From Athripsodes cinereus (lineage: Eukaryota > Arthropoda > Insecta > Trichoptera > Leptoceridae): a stretch of DNA of 64,000 bases. The notes under the pieces are model-generated. The model made no database searches and had not been told where the DNA came from. It saw nothing but the letters and a program-made list of their open reading frames with translations. The DNA lies in contig OX388314.1 of the NCBI GenBank assembly GCA_947579605.1, positions 2,418,001 to 2,482,000 on the forward strand, written 5' to 3'. Shown one piece after another: positions 11,586-22,265 of this stretch. Positions within the stretch are counted from its first letter, which is position 1. Each line of letters begins with the position of its first letter. The position numbers and the translations under genes are program-made.

Positions 11586-13270
11586 AGTAAAGTAGAAAAG
11601 CTTTAAACAAGGTTTTGAACGGTGGAGCCAATACTAGCTGAGTGGTACTGATGGACTTGAGAGAATCCAAAAAATATTACTTGCCATTAGTTCAAACGGA
11701 TAGATAGGAGTCCTTTGACTCCTAAAATATTCGGGAAAAGAGGTTATTTCAACAGTTGTTTTACTGATTAAATATTTACTACTTTCAAGAATCATCCTAT
11801 AGCTATTTATTTTCAGAAAATCTTAAAGTGTAGGGGTGCTAATAGAAAATTGCTATTGAAGCCTTCAATAGAACGAGCGGGCGGACGGTTGGTTGGGCAG
11901 TGATTTTGATTAAGACGATTTCAAACTTTTGCATAATCCTATTTTAATTTACCTTTGACGTAAGTACTGAAAATTAATAACCTCAACGTACATAAAAACG
12001 CTTTTAGTCGTTCTATAACGCTGAAATATATTATTATGTATGTGGTTGTCTAAATTTGTTCAACAACGTGACGAATTTGACGGAAGCATAGACGGAAAAG
12101 AGAGATGTTATCCAGTATAAAGATGAAGTTACGTGTTTTGGCTACGAAAATTGACACTTTCTCGCAACGTCGTCTATATTCGAACGAAAACGCAACGAAA
12201 ACGACACGCTAAATTAATGTGTTTTGACTAGGCCCACAGAACTTGTGTTTTTAGGAACTTCATTCAACCAGACACCTCACCTGTTCAACTCTTTTAAGTA
12301 GGACACAGAAAACATATTCCGATGCTTACGAATCAGCTTAAGCTGGTTTAAGTGCATTTTCTAATTTGCGATATTCGGTGATGTGCGAAAACTACTTTAC
12401 ATTATGTTTTTTACGTAATATTTTTGAAACATTTGAGACAAAGTTAAAAACTGATTCAGCCTGCCTTGGTTAAGATTTAGACAGGTAGATTTTTATGACA
12501 TGTTATGTTTTAAATAATGTCAAATATATAAATAAATTTCCAAAATTTGTATTGAGCACAAACAAACTACACATAAGTGCTAATATTGTTGTACGGCAAA
12601 TTGATCGTCTTCGGTATAAATTTGTACGGTGACAAAAAATACTGATTTAATTTTAATATCTCAATCATGTAAAACATAACGGGTTTGCGTTTCACAAGAT
12701 TGTATAAAAAAGTTTTAAACCTAATATTATGATTTTGAAATTAAAATCTCATTTTGAAAAACCTTATTCATGGACGGATTGAAAATTTGAATATAAATTA
12801 GAAGGCGCCTGAATATAAAAAGGGTTCCAGAATGTTCTCTGAGCATCAGACTAAATCTGGATTATCATCCAAAATGAGGAGATCTCTTTTTTATATCCAG
12901 GATTTAATATTTCAAATAGAATTATTATTTTCTTGATATCCAAAACGGACGGGGAAAATAATATATTGCGTTTACGTTATGTAAAACAAATTCTTGTAAC
13001 GTGTTTTAACGTTACATTACGTACTTGAACGTAACATTTCGTAGATACATATATTGTTCAATTTGTCGTTTTTGTTATGTTTTATAGAGTAAAGGAAGTA
13101 ACCGACGAAATGTGCGTACTAAGTTCTTAATAAAAATACAATATATTTTATTGTTCGAGAGTTGGTATATTTTTATGATTCGATTCAAATCTCAATTCAA
13201 ATAGTTTATTTTTTTGAAAATGTTTAACATTCTTAATACCTACATTTAAAGCAATTTATAAATATGTAGG
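11586..13270. other. No gene seen
   Basis: AT-rich. 11690-11745 is a minus-strand fragment of the small hairpin repeat at 63539. 12318-12380 is a weak family E piece. Nothing else supportable. Confidence 0.5.
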
Positions 13271-13273
13271 TAA

Positions 13274-13443
13274 TACGGTCAACCGATGGTACTTGGTGGA
13301 AGTTGATGTTAAATTAATAAAAATAAAACTTATTTATAAAAAATAAAAGTAATTTCACAGTGACTTTATTAAGAGCGAGCCGGCTTTCAAGAGCTTCCGC
13401 TCCCATCGTCAGGCTAATGTACAGATTTATGTTAGCCTCATGT
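13274..13443 (-). repeat. Diverged copy of the palindrome element (family P) with hammerhead-like core
   Basis: Shares with 55009-55145 the landmarks caaccgatggtacttggtgg, gtgacttta, gagcgagccggctttcaaga and gcttccgctcccatcgtcagg. On the minus strand it reads CTGACGA, stem GGGAGC/GCTCTT, then GAAA. aggctaa...ttagcct at its edge suggests it too began as a fold-back. Confidence 0.7.
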
Positions 13444-13449
13444 CAACGT

Positions 13450-13581
13450 GGAAGTATTAAATTTAAATATCTTTATTTCTCGGATATTTCAGGAGTCCAA
13501 GAACTCCTATTTATCCGTTTAGGTGAAGATTTTTTTTTTTAATATTTGGACTCTCTCTATTCTAATACAACTATGCCAGTG
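13450..13581 (+). repeat. Small hairpin repeat (family H), plus strand
   Basis: Contains cggatatttcaggagtccaa, gaactcctatttatccg and ends actatgccagtgttggca, the same landmarks as the 123-bp insertion at 63539-63661. Confidence 0.7.
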
Positions 13582-13689
13582 TTGGCATCTACAATCCTAC
13601 CACGTCAGTGGGCGGGGGACCCATTAAATTTAAGTGTTTTATAATAGTTAATTCGATTTGAATATGTCGATTTTTTTGTAAAACACAGT

Positions 13690-13830
13690 CCTAATTGAGA
13701 ATTTGACCATGTGCTCAAGCCACGTGGTTCTCGAACGTCTGTGCTTTCTCACACCCTCTCTTTCAGATATTTATACACCCTTTTTGTCATGTTTTCACCA
13801 TTCATCCGCTTCACATGTCCAAACCATTAA
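13690..13830 (-). mobile_element. LINE-A fragment, minus strand
   Basis: Reverse of the GHVKRMNGEN...ERGCEKAQTFENHVA-type coding region (landmarks gagaatttgaccatgtgctc, tttctcacaccctctctttc). Confidence 0.6.
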
Positions 13831-14049
13831 CACTACAGCATGCAACTGTATTTTAGTTTTAAACTAGTTCACTGTTGAAAGAGTAAATTTTTGTTCTCAA
13901 GAGTTTTCGTTTTGATTCGAAATTGTAAAGTCTTGAAATAGACGAAGTAGACCGTTAATCTTTTTTTTATTCATTTGCAAATAATAGAAAATGCCTTTTA
14001 AAACATAATACAATAGTAAAAAATATGATTTGTTTATCACACTTTTTTA

Positions 14050-15960
14050 CTTGTGGCTGGTAAACTGGTTACTCTATACGTGGGAGATGCCATGATGGTA
14101 TACATGTGCAAATAAAATGATAGAGAAAGATTTACTAAAAAAACAAATATTGTTTGGAGTGAATCTACTGACTATCCTTATCGTGAAAAATACAGAGACA
14201 ATAAATTATTCTATATAGATAAATTGAATGAGGAAGTGGTAACATTGGTTAGTTTACTGTTATATTTTTATTAATTTTTATATTATTGTTATTTACAACG
14301 CAGGGTGAAACAACTAGTTAATGAATTCTTCGAAATCCCATTTCGATTAATCTCTCCGACACAGAACAAAAACATAAAAAAATAAAATAGCTTCAGAAGT
14401 TAAGTATGTTCTGGTATTGACATTTTTTCTTGTTATTCTAAGATTGTATTGGGGGGAGTCATAGGGGGAAAACAATTTGTTTTTTTTTCTCTCTCTCTCT
14501 CTCTATTTACTATACAGGTACTACTAACTACCCACTTTTGTATCACGACCCTTTGAGTTCAATAGGTATTGAAAATAATAAAATTATAGAACCTAACCTC
14601 TATTTCTGAATCGCTGAGATTCAGTACACATAATGTAAATATAGTTTGCTCTGTTCATTCTGTGATGAGATTCTTTTTCCGTAAAGCTATTTTTGACTTT
14701 CATTCACTGTGTAGTCCAATTTAAAAAAAATAACATGGGGAGGAGACTTATATCCATCGGAATAGAATAACAGCAACCCAAATGACACTGCAGTCAAGTA
14801 TATTGAGTTTTTAGGTCGTATCCAGGTTGTAGCTAGTGATGATAGAAAGGTGACGATTATAATAATAAATAAAATACACAGAGGCTACCCCGACATCTCT
14901 GTATGCTCATTTTTAGAGTACTTGACTCGCAACACGGTCCTGAATTTAATTTCTAGAAGGTGTGGTTGGCTGGACAAAGTCGCTAGGTATATATGTACAT
15001 CGATGAGTGCATTCATCCGCTAGGAAAAAAATGATATTACAGGAATAGGTGAAGTTGGTAAATGTTGCTTAGTTTTAAATTACTTAAACCAGCCTGAGTC
15101 GATTGAACATAAATATTGGCTCATACACACGTAGGTATTACATAAAAGAGGAGTCGTTAAGTTATTAAAAACAATAGTGCCTAAAGCGTTTTTATTGTGG
15201 CCTAATATCTAGCAAGTAAACTAGGTACGAGTATCCTAAAGATGACATATTTTTTCTAGTTTTGAATTCGAAGTTTGTTTTCATTGCTTTCTACTCTTGA
15301 AATCGTTTGAACAATGTTCTCTTGTTGGTAAATATATTGAATACTAATGTAGAATTTGAATGCAGATGAAAAGATACAGCTGATGTCTTTTAAGGAATCG
15401 ATAGAGTAAATGTCTTTATTTCTCTTGATTGATTGTGTCTAGACCGAGTAATAGGATTTATTGCTTGTGAAATTGACTATTGTGTGAAGATATTCAATTG
15501 ATGAAATCACAATCGATAAAAAGATTACAATTACACGAGTAAATGTAATAAGTGTAAAAAAGCTGAAAACACACATATTGTATTATAACAACCTTGCTAG
15601 TAAGGACATTGAACTTTCATTAAATCTTCAATAAATTGATCAGATTTATGTAAAGAAACACAAATGGTCTAAGTTTTACAATATCAATAATAAAGACAGG
15701 TACCTTTTTTCGACTTACTTAACTTGAGTTAGATTATAAGTTCGTAAGTCGAAACATTTCAAAATATACTAAAACTTTTACTATTTGTGTTTCTTTACGC
15801 AAAAACGTAAACTAAATCAATAAATTCGGCAGAATTCTGGATCAATATTATTGACTAACGTGCACTTATTTGACACAAATTTACGCATGACAACATTTTC
15901 TTTACGAAAATAACTTTTTATGTTTTAGGTCAAGGGCAAGCAAATGCATTCTTTTTTTAA
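14050..15960. other. No gene seen
   Basis: AT-rich. A weak family R tail at 14050-14107, a (TC)n microsatellite at about 14488-14503, and an E-like piece near 15050-15110. Confidence 0.45.
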
Positions 15961-16080
15961 TAATAGTCGGTACAAGTGGCCGTTAATTTTGTGAAAAAGG
16001 TATTTCGAGAAAATATTCTGAAAGAAAACCGAGGAGTTTTGAAACATTTCAAATTCCTATACCATTTTGAAAATTTGGTG
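15960..16080. repeat. Fragment of the 21933-type hAT interior
   Basis: Shares agaaaaccgaggagttttg and aaattcctataccatttt with 25812-25858. Confidence 0.55.
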
Positions 16081-17275
16081 ACGGGGGGTAGAAATTATTA
16101 AATGTTAAATAAAAAAAATTAAATTATTATATGTTCCATATAAGGAGTATATTGTTGTATGGCCCGGGAGAAAATCTCATTTTTTAAATTTGGCCCGGCT
16201 GCTGAAAAGGTTGGCCACCCATGGTCTAAGGGTTAACGTTGAGGTTGGTGTTCATCTGTTCACCAGCAATTCACGTGTTTTATAATTCCATGTCAATACA
16301 TTACTATTTCAGTAACATAGCAAACATAATAATTATTGTAAGAATTATTAGATATTATCGAATAATAAAATTAATATCATAAGGTAAAAACGCTTGACAT
16401 TTTAGATTATTAGAAATTATGTCCTTAAGACAAAAAGTTTGACATTTAAGAAATATTATAGATGAGTTGCTTAATATAAAATAGTTGTTAACATCCAAGA
16501 GTTCCAACTATCATCAACATTGATACCCCTTCTGGGCTCACCCATTATCTCCACCTCTTTCCTGCCCTCACAACCATAAATATTTCTTTATAGTGTACCA
16601 CCATTTGACAGTTTCATAATCTCGCATAGTGATTGTTCTATGACGATGAAATTATTAAGTTCTTTGAATCATTACATTACAATTATCATATATTTATTAT
16701 TTTTCGTCAGTAAATACCTATTCATTGCTACTTTCATGTATTCTATTTTCATTGTTATAATATAATAACCGAATGAGCTTTGATAAAAATAATTAATATT
16801 TGGACACTTATAAATAGGACAATATATTGTGCACTCCTTGTCAATGTATAATATTTAATTGTGTTGGATATACATGCATTGTCTGTAGTGTTATGTTAGT
16901 TGAATAAATGTGTGTTTAATTTGTTTTATGATTTTTCAATTTCAGTATTATTCTACTGGTAACATTACATTCAAAAAAGTTTTGATAAAAATAAACTAAT
17001 TAAAACAGTACCTATTTGTTTTTAATAATAATCTTCAACAATCATTGTCAGCGAAAAATACCAAAAGCCTCATAATAAAATATTTCAATATTAAAACTGT
17101 AAATTTTGTACACAAATATATTTGGAGAATGCAGGTTAAATGCAATTCATTCGCCTTGGTAATAATAATAATAGTTAATTTTGTGGAATAAATCCATTCC
17201 AAGGACGCATCCTAAAATATTGTGTTAATACTATTGTTATTTAAGCCTTATACATATAATTATATTAATGAGCAA
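16081..17275. other. No gene seen
   Basis: AT-rich. The ggcccgggagaaaatctc...gttggccacccatgg stretch near 16160-16220 looks like the terminus of another transposon, but its partner end was not found. Confidence 0.45.
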
Positions 17276-17523
17276 CGATGGCATAGCGCACAGAAGTGGT
17301 AAGTACAGTTTTCATAGTTTTGAGATAATCAATGTTGAAAGTTTGAGATGCCATACAATCTAGTACTAACCACACATAGTTTTTGTTAAATATCTCGTGA
17401 ATGACACAGAGTTACGCAATAATATTCCTAAGGAACATACTTCAGATGATATAGATTCGCATGCGTATAATAACTCATTTTCGGTAAAAACTGCACTTAC
17501 CACATCTGTGCGCTACACCATCG
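17276..17523. mobile_element. MITE, about 248 bp, with ~36-bp TIRs
   Basis: Left CGATGGCATAGCGCACAGAA with gtggtaagtacagtttt; right inverted match aaaactgcacttaccacatc with tgtgcgctacaccatcg. Confidence 0.8.
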
Positions 17524-17923
17524 AAATTATATAACCAAACATATGAATAACAAAAAATTGTACGATTCACATCAGTTATACGATATGCCAAACAAGTATG
17601 TTTTCAACCGATTATTGAACAAAGCAAGAGCCTGTGCCTTACGCACTTGTTCAGGAAGATCAATCCACGTGGATGGTCCAGCTGAGCTGAAGGCTCAAAA
17701 AATATTTAAGTTAGAAGACTCGAAAAGAATATTTAGCAAAATAGATATTATCTAAACAAGATTGTATTCAATAATGATATTTCATGAAAACAGTATGATA
17801 TTTTCAAGAATATCACTAACCAGATGACATTAGGAACATTGAAGCTCTTTTGTACCTATATAACTTACATATAATACCAGCAAATTTACTTCTATATGTA
17901 CGTGTGTTGGTACTACGAGTACA

Positions 17924-18770
17924 TAGAGATGTAACAAATGCGAATATTTGTTGTCGACATTCGCGAATGCGAATATTGACTGGCACAAGCCTGTCGGTGC
18001 TGGCTGTAGCCAGTTATTGGCCTGTGCGTAAGAAAATTAGCACTAAAAGTTTTAATTTCTACAATTGTTAATTCAAACAATAAATTTATACCCTCCCGTC
18101 GCCGAATTTTCAAAATGGTATAGGAGATTCAAGATGGACAAAAAGGGTAGTGGAGTGGAGACCTCGTGAAGATAAAAGGAAAAGAGGAAGACCTCCAACA
18201 CGTTGGTCAGACGACATTAGAAGAATCGCTGGTGACTGGTTGCAGAAAGCCCAGGACAGAGATGCCTGGAGACATATGGGGGAGGCTTTATTCAGCAGTG
18301 GACAGGAATAGCTGCATACGTGAAGAAGTGATAGGAATTTAAAACATTCCAAGAACTCCTCGGTTTTCAGTAGTACCTTTTTCTACAATGTACCGGGTAT
18401 TTGTACCGAAATTTTTTCCAAATGAATTGAAAATATTTTACAAACTCCTCAGTTTTCTGAAAGAATATGTACTTGAATTATTAAGTATCGTGTAATTTTA
18501 CCGAATATCTGATATTTTATTCTTCTTCTTCTATCAGTGCCGTATCAGGTCCCCCCGACGTTGGCGATCACTCTGGAGAATGCCTCCCTGTCTCGCGGTG
18601 TGCGGACCAGTTCTCCCATCTGTGTTATTCCGATATTTATTTATTTATTTACAATAATTCATACGGCTTATATACTTTACTACCAAAATAACATCCGCAA
18701 AACATTCGCATATTTTCTGCGACTACTTTGAAATCAGCAAATTCGGATACGAATATTCGTTACATTACTA
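17924..18770. mobile_element. Decayed hAT copy of the TAGTGATGTAACGA family
   Basis: Left TAGAGATGTAACAAATGCGA and right acgaatattcgttacattac TA match the ends of 21933-25964. Interior shares the tcctcggttttc and cattttgaaaat sequence. Flanking octamers (cgagtaca, gttcgtac) agree only partly, so the TSD is eroded. It holds a LINE fragment (18126-18330). Confidence 0.65.
18126..18330 (+). pseudogene. LINE C-terminal fragment inserted in the hAT, 6-bp TSD
   Basis: Frame from 18132 reads RWTKRVVEWRPREDKRKRGR, PPTRWSDDIRRIAGDWLQKA and QDRDAWRHMGEALFSSGQE, stop at 18309. This is the extreme C-terminus of an RTE/CR1-like LINE. ATAGGA flanks both sides (18120-18125 and 18331-18336), and joining the flanks gives the expected hAT sequence. 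Confidence 0.8.
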
Positions 18771-19057
18771 GTTCGTACATATTTGGCCACATTGGCGCAT
18801 TAATTTATTATCAAAAGGCAAACATTTGCAAGACCGTAGTAGTTAATAGTGCCTACGCAGATTTTATCATTATACGGACTTTGCGATATATCTTACCGAG
18901 GGTTGACAGTGATGCTGTTTGGAATTTCGGAAAGATAATTCTAAGATTTAGATCTCTGCTACGTGACGTATCTGAATAGTGAGTAGAGGAAAATGTGCTA
19001 ATGTGGGCCGTATAATTTTTATTTAGCAATCTTTTTACTTAAAATTCTTTTTAAACT

Positions 19058-19208
19058 GTGGAGCACCTGGCATAGAGTTGGTTTTCCACTCTTTTCTGTA
19101 AGATTTCGTGTGTCTTGTAATAGACAGGTGTATATAAAAAAAAATGTTACATCTCAAATTAAGCGATGAAGTTTGCTGCCCATGCTTAAATGTCTTCATT
19201 TTTGTTGT
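19058..19208 (+). repeat. Family R repeat, 3'-truncated, plus strand
   Basis: From actgtggagcacctggcata to aatgtcttcatttttgttg. Confidence 0.7.
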
Positions 19209-19323
19209 CAGATTTGTTGTTGATTGTATGAAATGTTCTTTTATATGAGATAAATAAATTATAACAAAAAAAGATTTTGTGTTTATAACATGCAGCTGTT
19301 CTGCTGGCTACCCCACTGCAAGA

Positions 19324-19554
19324 ATCTACTACTTCTACTACATGATACACGATCGCGGCGTATCCCACAAGTGGGGTAGCCAGCAGACTAGATAGTGTAA
19401 TAAACATGCAAGCCGTCTTCTCGGCAACGCTGGGTGGCAAGCCTTAAAGTTGAATATGAGAAGTAAAATATCTTATTTTTTCGAACACCTACCTTTTACA
19501 TGGTACTTTAAAACTTACGGACGAGAGACCAATTATTTGCCAGATGCTCCACGG
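19324..19554 (-). repeat. Family R repeat, minus strand
   Basis: From ctactacttctactacatga and gcgtatcccacaagtggggt to agatgctccacgg. A short plus-strand R tail (about 19280-19320) lies directly before it. Confidence 0.75.
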
Positions 19555-20159
19555 CATTATTTTCACTTTGCTCTATTAAATTTAATTTTGAAACGCTTAG
19601 GAACGGAAAGTTTTACAATACATAAGTTAAACATCAGTAGAAATTACCAAAATTAAATACATATTATATTACTTTTCTTACATACAGCGAGAACAATAAG
19701 AATTGTTGTTTTTTTTCTTTCTGCTGTTTCCTTTGATTTTTTTTAACAAAACTATATAAATAATAAGAACCTACTTGTACCAATACAATAATTATAATTA
19801 TGCAGTATAAACGTTAAACATAATATTTCGGTAAAAGCGAGGTCTAGTTGCTATGCCGTTATGTGTTTTATTAGATCGACAAATAATTTTTTAGTATCCT
19901 GTATTCATATGATTTCATTACCCGGTTCCAGCACATATGTAATTGAACTTCTTCAGTCTATTCGAGAGGAAAATTTATCACCAGATATGAAATTGAAATA
20001 AATAATGATTTTTCGTACACATAATCGATGAGGATTGGACCTAATGAGGTAACTGTCATGTTGACTAAAGAAAATATCTCTGTTTTTATTTTGACAACTC
20101 AGGCAATTTGGAGGCTTTAAGCAATGAAAACATATTAAGCTATTATTACATATGAGATC

Positions 20160-20260
20160 AGATTTTGAAGATTGACATGGATTGGTCACGTCATCAGTTC
20201 CGGAGAATAAAGGTCAACTAAATGTATTCTGCAGGGTATAAGACCGTTACATATACCAAG
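20160..20260 (+). pseudogene. Possible LINE fragment
   Basis: One frame reads LTWIGHVISSGE then a stop, resembling the W.GHV.R motif of LINE C-termini. Too short to be sure. Confidence 0.3.
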
Positions 20261-20557
20261 ATAAAGGCCATATGATTATATTTATTATTTATTTTTTATT
20301 TATTTAATTTTTTAATAAAGTTACAAATTATAGATTATTTATAACTTAAAATTACCTTATTACCTACTATATGAACCAAGATCTAGAGGAGCTTAATGCT
20401 TGAGATGACTGGCAATCTACTGTCAATCTGGCAATCTACTGGCTCTACTGGCAATCTACTGGCTCACGATAAAAAGGCATGGAGATTAATGGTTTTGGAG
20501 GCCGTAGCCATACAAATGCTGTTGGCAATCTAAAGTTAGTAAGTAAGTAATTAGGAG

Positions 20558-21157
20558 AAGGGGTAAAAGAGAAATAATATTTTTAGTCTTAAACTAGAGT
20601 TTGAATGGTAATTAAAAGATATCAATAATAAGAAAACGACGAATCGACGGGTTTTGTAAAAAGAGATATATTTAAAACAATTTTGACGTCAGAAATACTT
20701 TTTTCATTCTCTTAAATAAAAAAAGGGGTGCAAAGTTACCCCTTTTCCCTCTATTCCGGAACATTTGAATATAAAAAAAGACCGTAATACATCTCTGTCT
20801 CCTTTCTTTACGAGATTTTTGACAGAGGATGATCTCTATACAATAATAATATACATAGGGGTAAAAGGGAAATAATATTTTTAGTCTTAAACTAGAGTTT
20901 GAATGGTAATTAAAAGATATCAATAATAAGAAAACGACGAATCGACGGGTTTTGTAAAAAGAGATATATTTAAAACAATTTTGACGTCAGAAATACTTTT
21001 TTTCATTCTCTTAAATAAAAAAAGGGGTGCAAAGTTACCCCTTTTCCCTCTATTCCGGAACATTTGAATATAAAAAAAGACCGTAATACATCTCTGTCTC
21101 CTTTCTTTACGAGATTTTTGACAGAGGATGATCTCTATACAATAATAATATACATAT
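20558..21157. repeat. 298-bp tandem duplication, two near-identical copies
   Basis: Second copy starts at about 20858, 298-299 bp after the first. Shared landmarks: gaaataatatttttagtctt, gacgaatcgacgggttttg, ggggtgcaaagttacccctt, gacagaggatgatctctata. Differences are about one indel in a T run and one or two substitutions. Confidence 0.93.
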
Positions 21158-21750
21158 ACTAATAACTATGATACACGATCAAAGAATTCTCCTTTTTGTG
21201 ATCCTTTAAACAAACTATTATAAATCACCAACTTTGAATTCGAATAAATATTATTACTATTGTAAACACAAAAAGTATTATTTTTATCGTTATTGTATTT
21301 TCACAATAAAATACCTGTTACAAAATCTTCAGACATTTAGGATTTTCCTAGAATAATAACATATTTTTTTCTCTACCTTTTCAACACGTATGTTTGATCT
21401 TTCAAAATACGGTGAACGGCTTTATCAAGATGAATGTATTTACAAAAGATTTTAAAATATTGAAATAAGAAATATTAAGAAATATGTAATGTTGAAGGTA
21501 TTGTGCGCTGTAGCGAAAATAGAGAACGTTTCTGGGGAAATCAAAACATGGATAAACCAAATCACATCGTTGTGAACGAGAAAACATCAAGGAAATAGTC
21601 AGAATATCAGGAAGTTAAGCTTAGAGATCAAAGCTGAAGAAAAACTGGTTTCCAGCATCGAAGACGAACCTATTTCCAGGCTAATAGATCGTGGACCTCA
21701 AACACGCAGAAGAAAGTCTTTTTAATGACAGAAATTAGAGATAAACCTAC
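21158..21750. other. Intron sequence, no feature seen
   Basis: AT-rich sequence after the donor of the 21751-21875 exon (minus strand). Nothing recognised. Confidence 0.5.
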
Positions 21751-21875
21751 CTTAGTCATTGTCTCTGAATTCTGGAAGGTTACGGCTCCTGAGAATATCC
21801 TTGCTGGTGGGTCTTCGTCTCCAAGAGGAGTACCCTTTCCAGGAGGTCCAGGTGGGCCAGGGGGTCCTGGAGGTC
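21751..21875 (-). CDS. Mp: Collagen XV/XVIII-like exon: last GPP block and start of NC1 trimerisation domain
   Basis: Minus-strand exon of 125 nt, entering in phase 1 and leaving in phase 0. Acceptor is gttttattttacag, donor gtaggt. It encodes four Gly-Pro-Pro triplets, then GKGTPLGDEDPPARIF and SGAVTFQNSETMTK. The G-V-T-F-x-N/S-x-E-x-M pattern directly after the triple helix is the recognisable opening of the trimerisation domain of collagens XV and XVIII (insect multiplexin), which lies before the protease-sensitive hinge and endostatin. This is the exon that decides the gene family. The rest of the domain (normally a PxGTL...GW segment) must lie in a phase-0 exon at lower coordinates; I could not identify it in 1-21750, so it may be beyond the window. 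Confidence 0.87.
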
Positions 21876-22265
21876 CTGTAAAATAAAACAAATCATTTTA
21901 ATCATATAATAATAACAAACATTTGTCCATACTAGTGATGTAACGAATATTCGCATTCGCATTCGCATTCGCGAATATTCGCATATTTCAAAGTATTCGC
22001 ATTCGCATTCGCATTCGCAAAAAAATATGCGAATGTTTTGCGAATATTATTTTAGTAATAAAGTATCTGGTCTGTTCCGTGTTGGCCACATTTGTTGTAT
22101 TGTTTCCTGTGTTCGTTTGCTTGATGATGTTATTATTATTAGGAGAAATATGCATTTGTGGAGATTTAATTTATATGTTTGTTTTAAGTATTACAACTGC
22201 TATGAGTATAGGGCCCTACAATAATTTTATATTCTATTTAAGGAATATTTATATCATACTACAAG

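Noticed and set aside
15664..16230. Transposon bounded by GGTCTAAG at about 15664 and 16222
   Set aside because: The sequences inside the two octamers are not inverted or otherwise terminal-like; the octamer match is probably chance.
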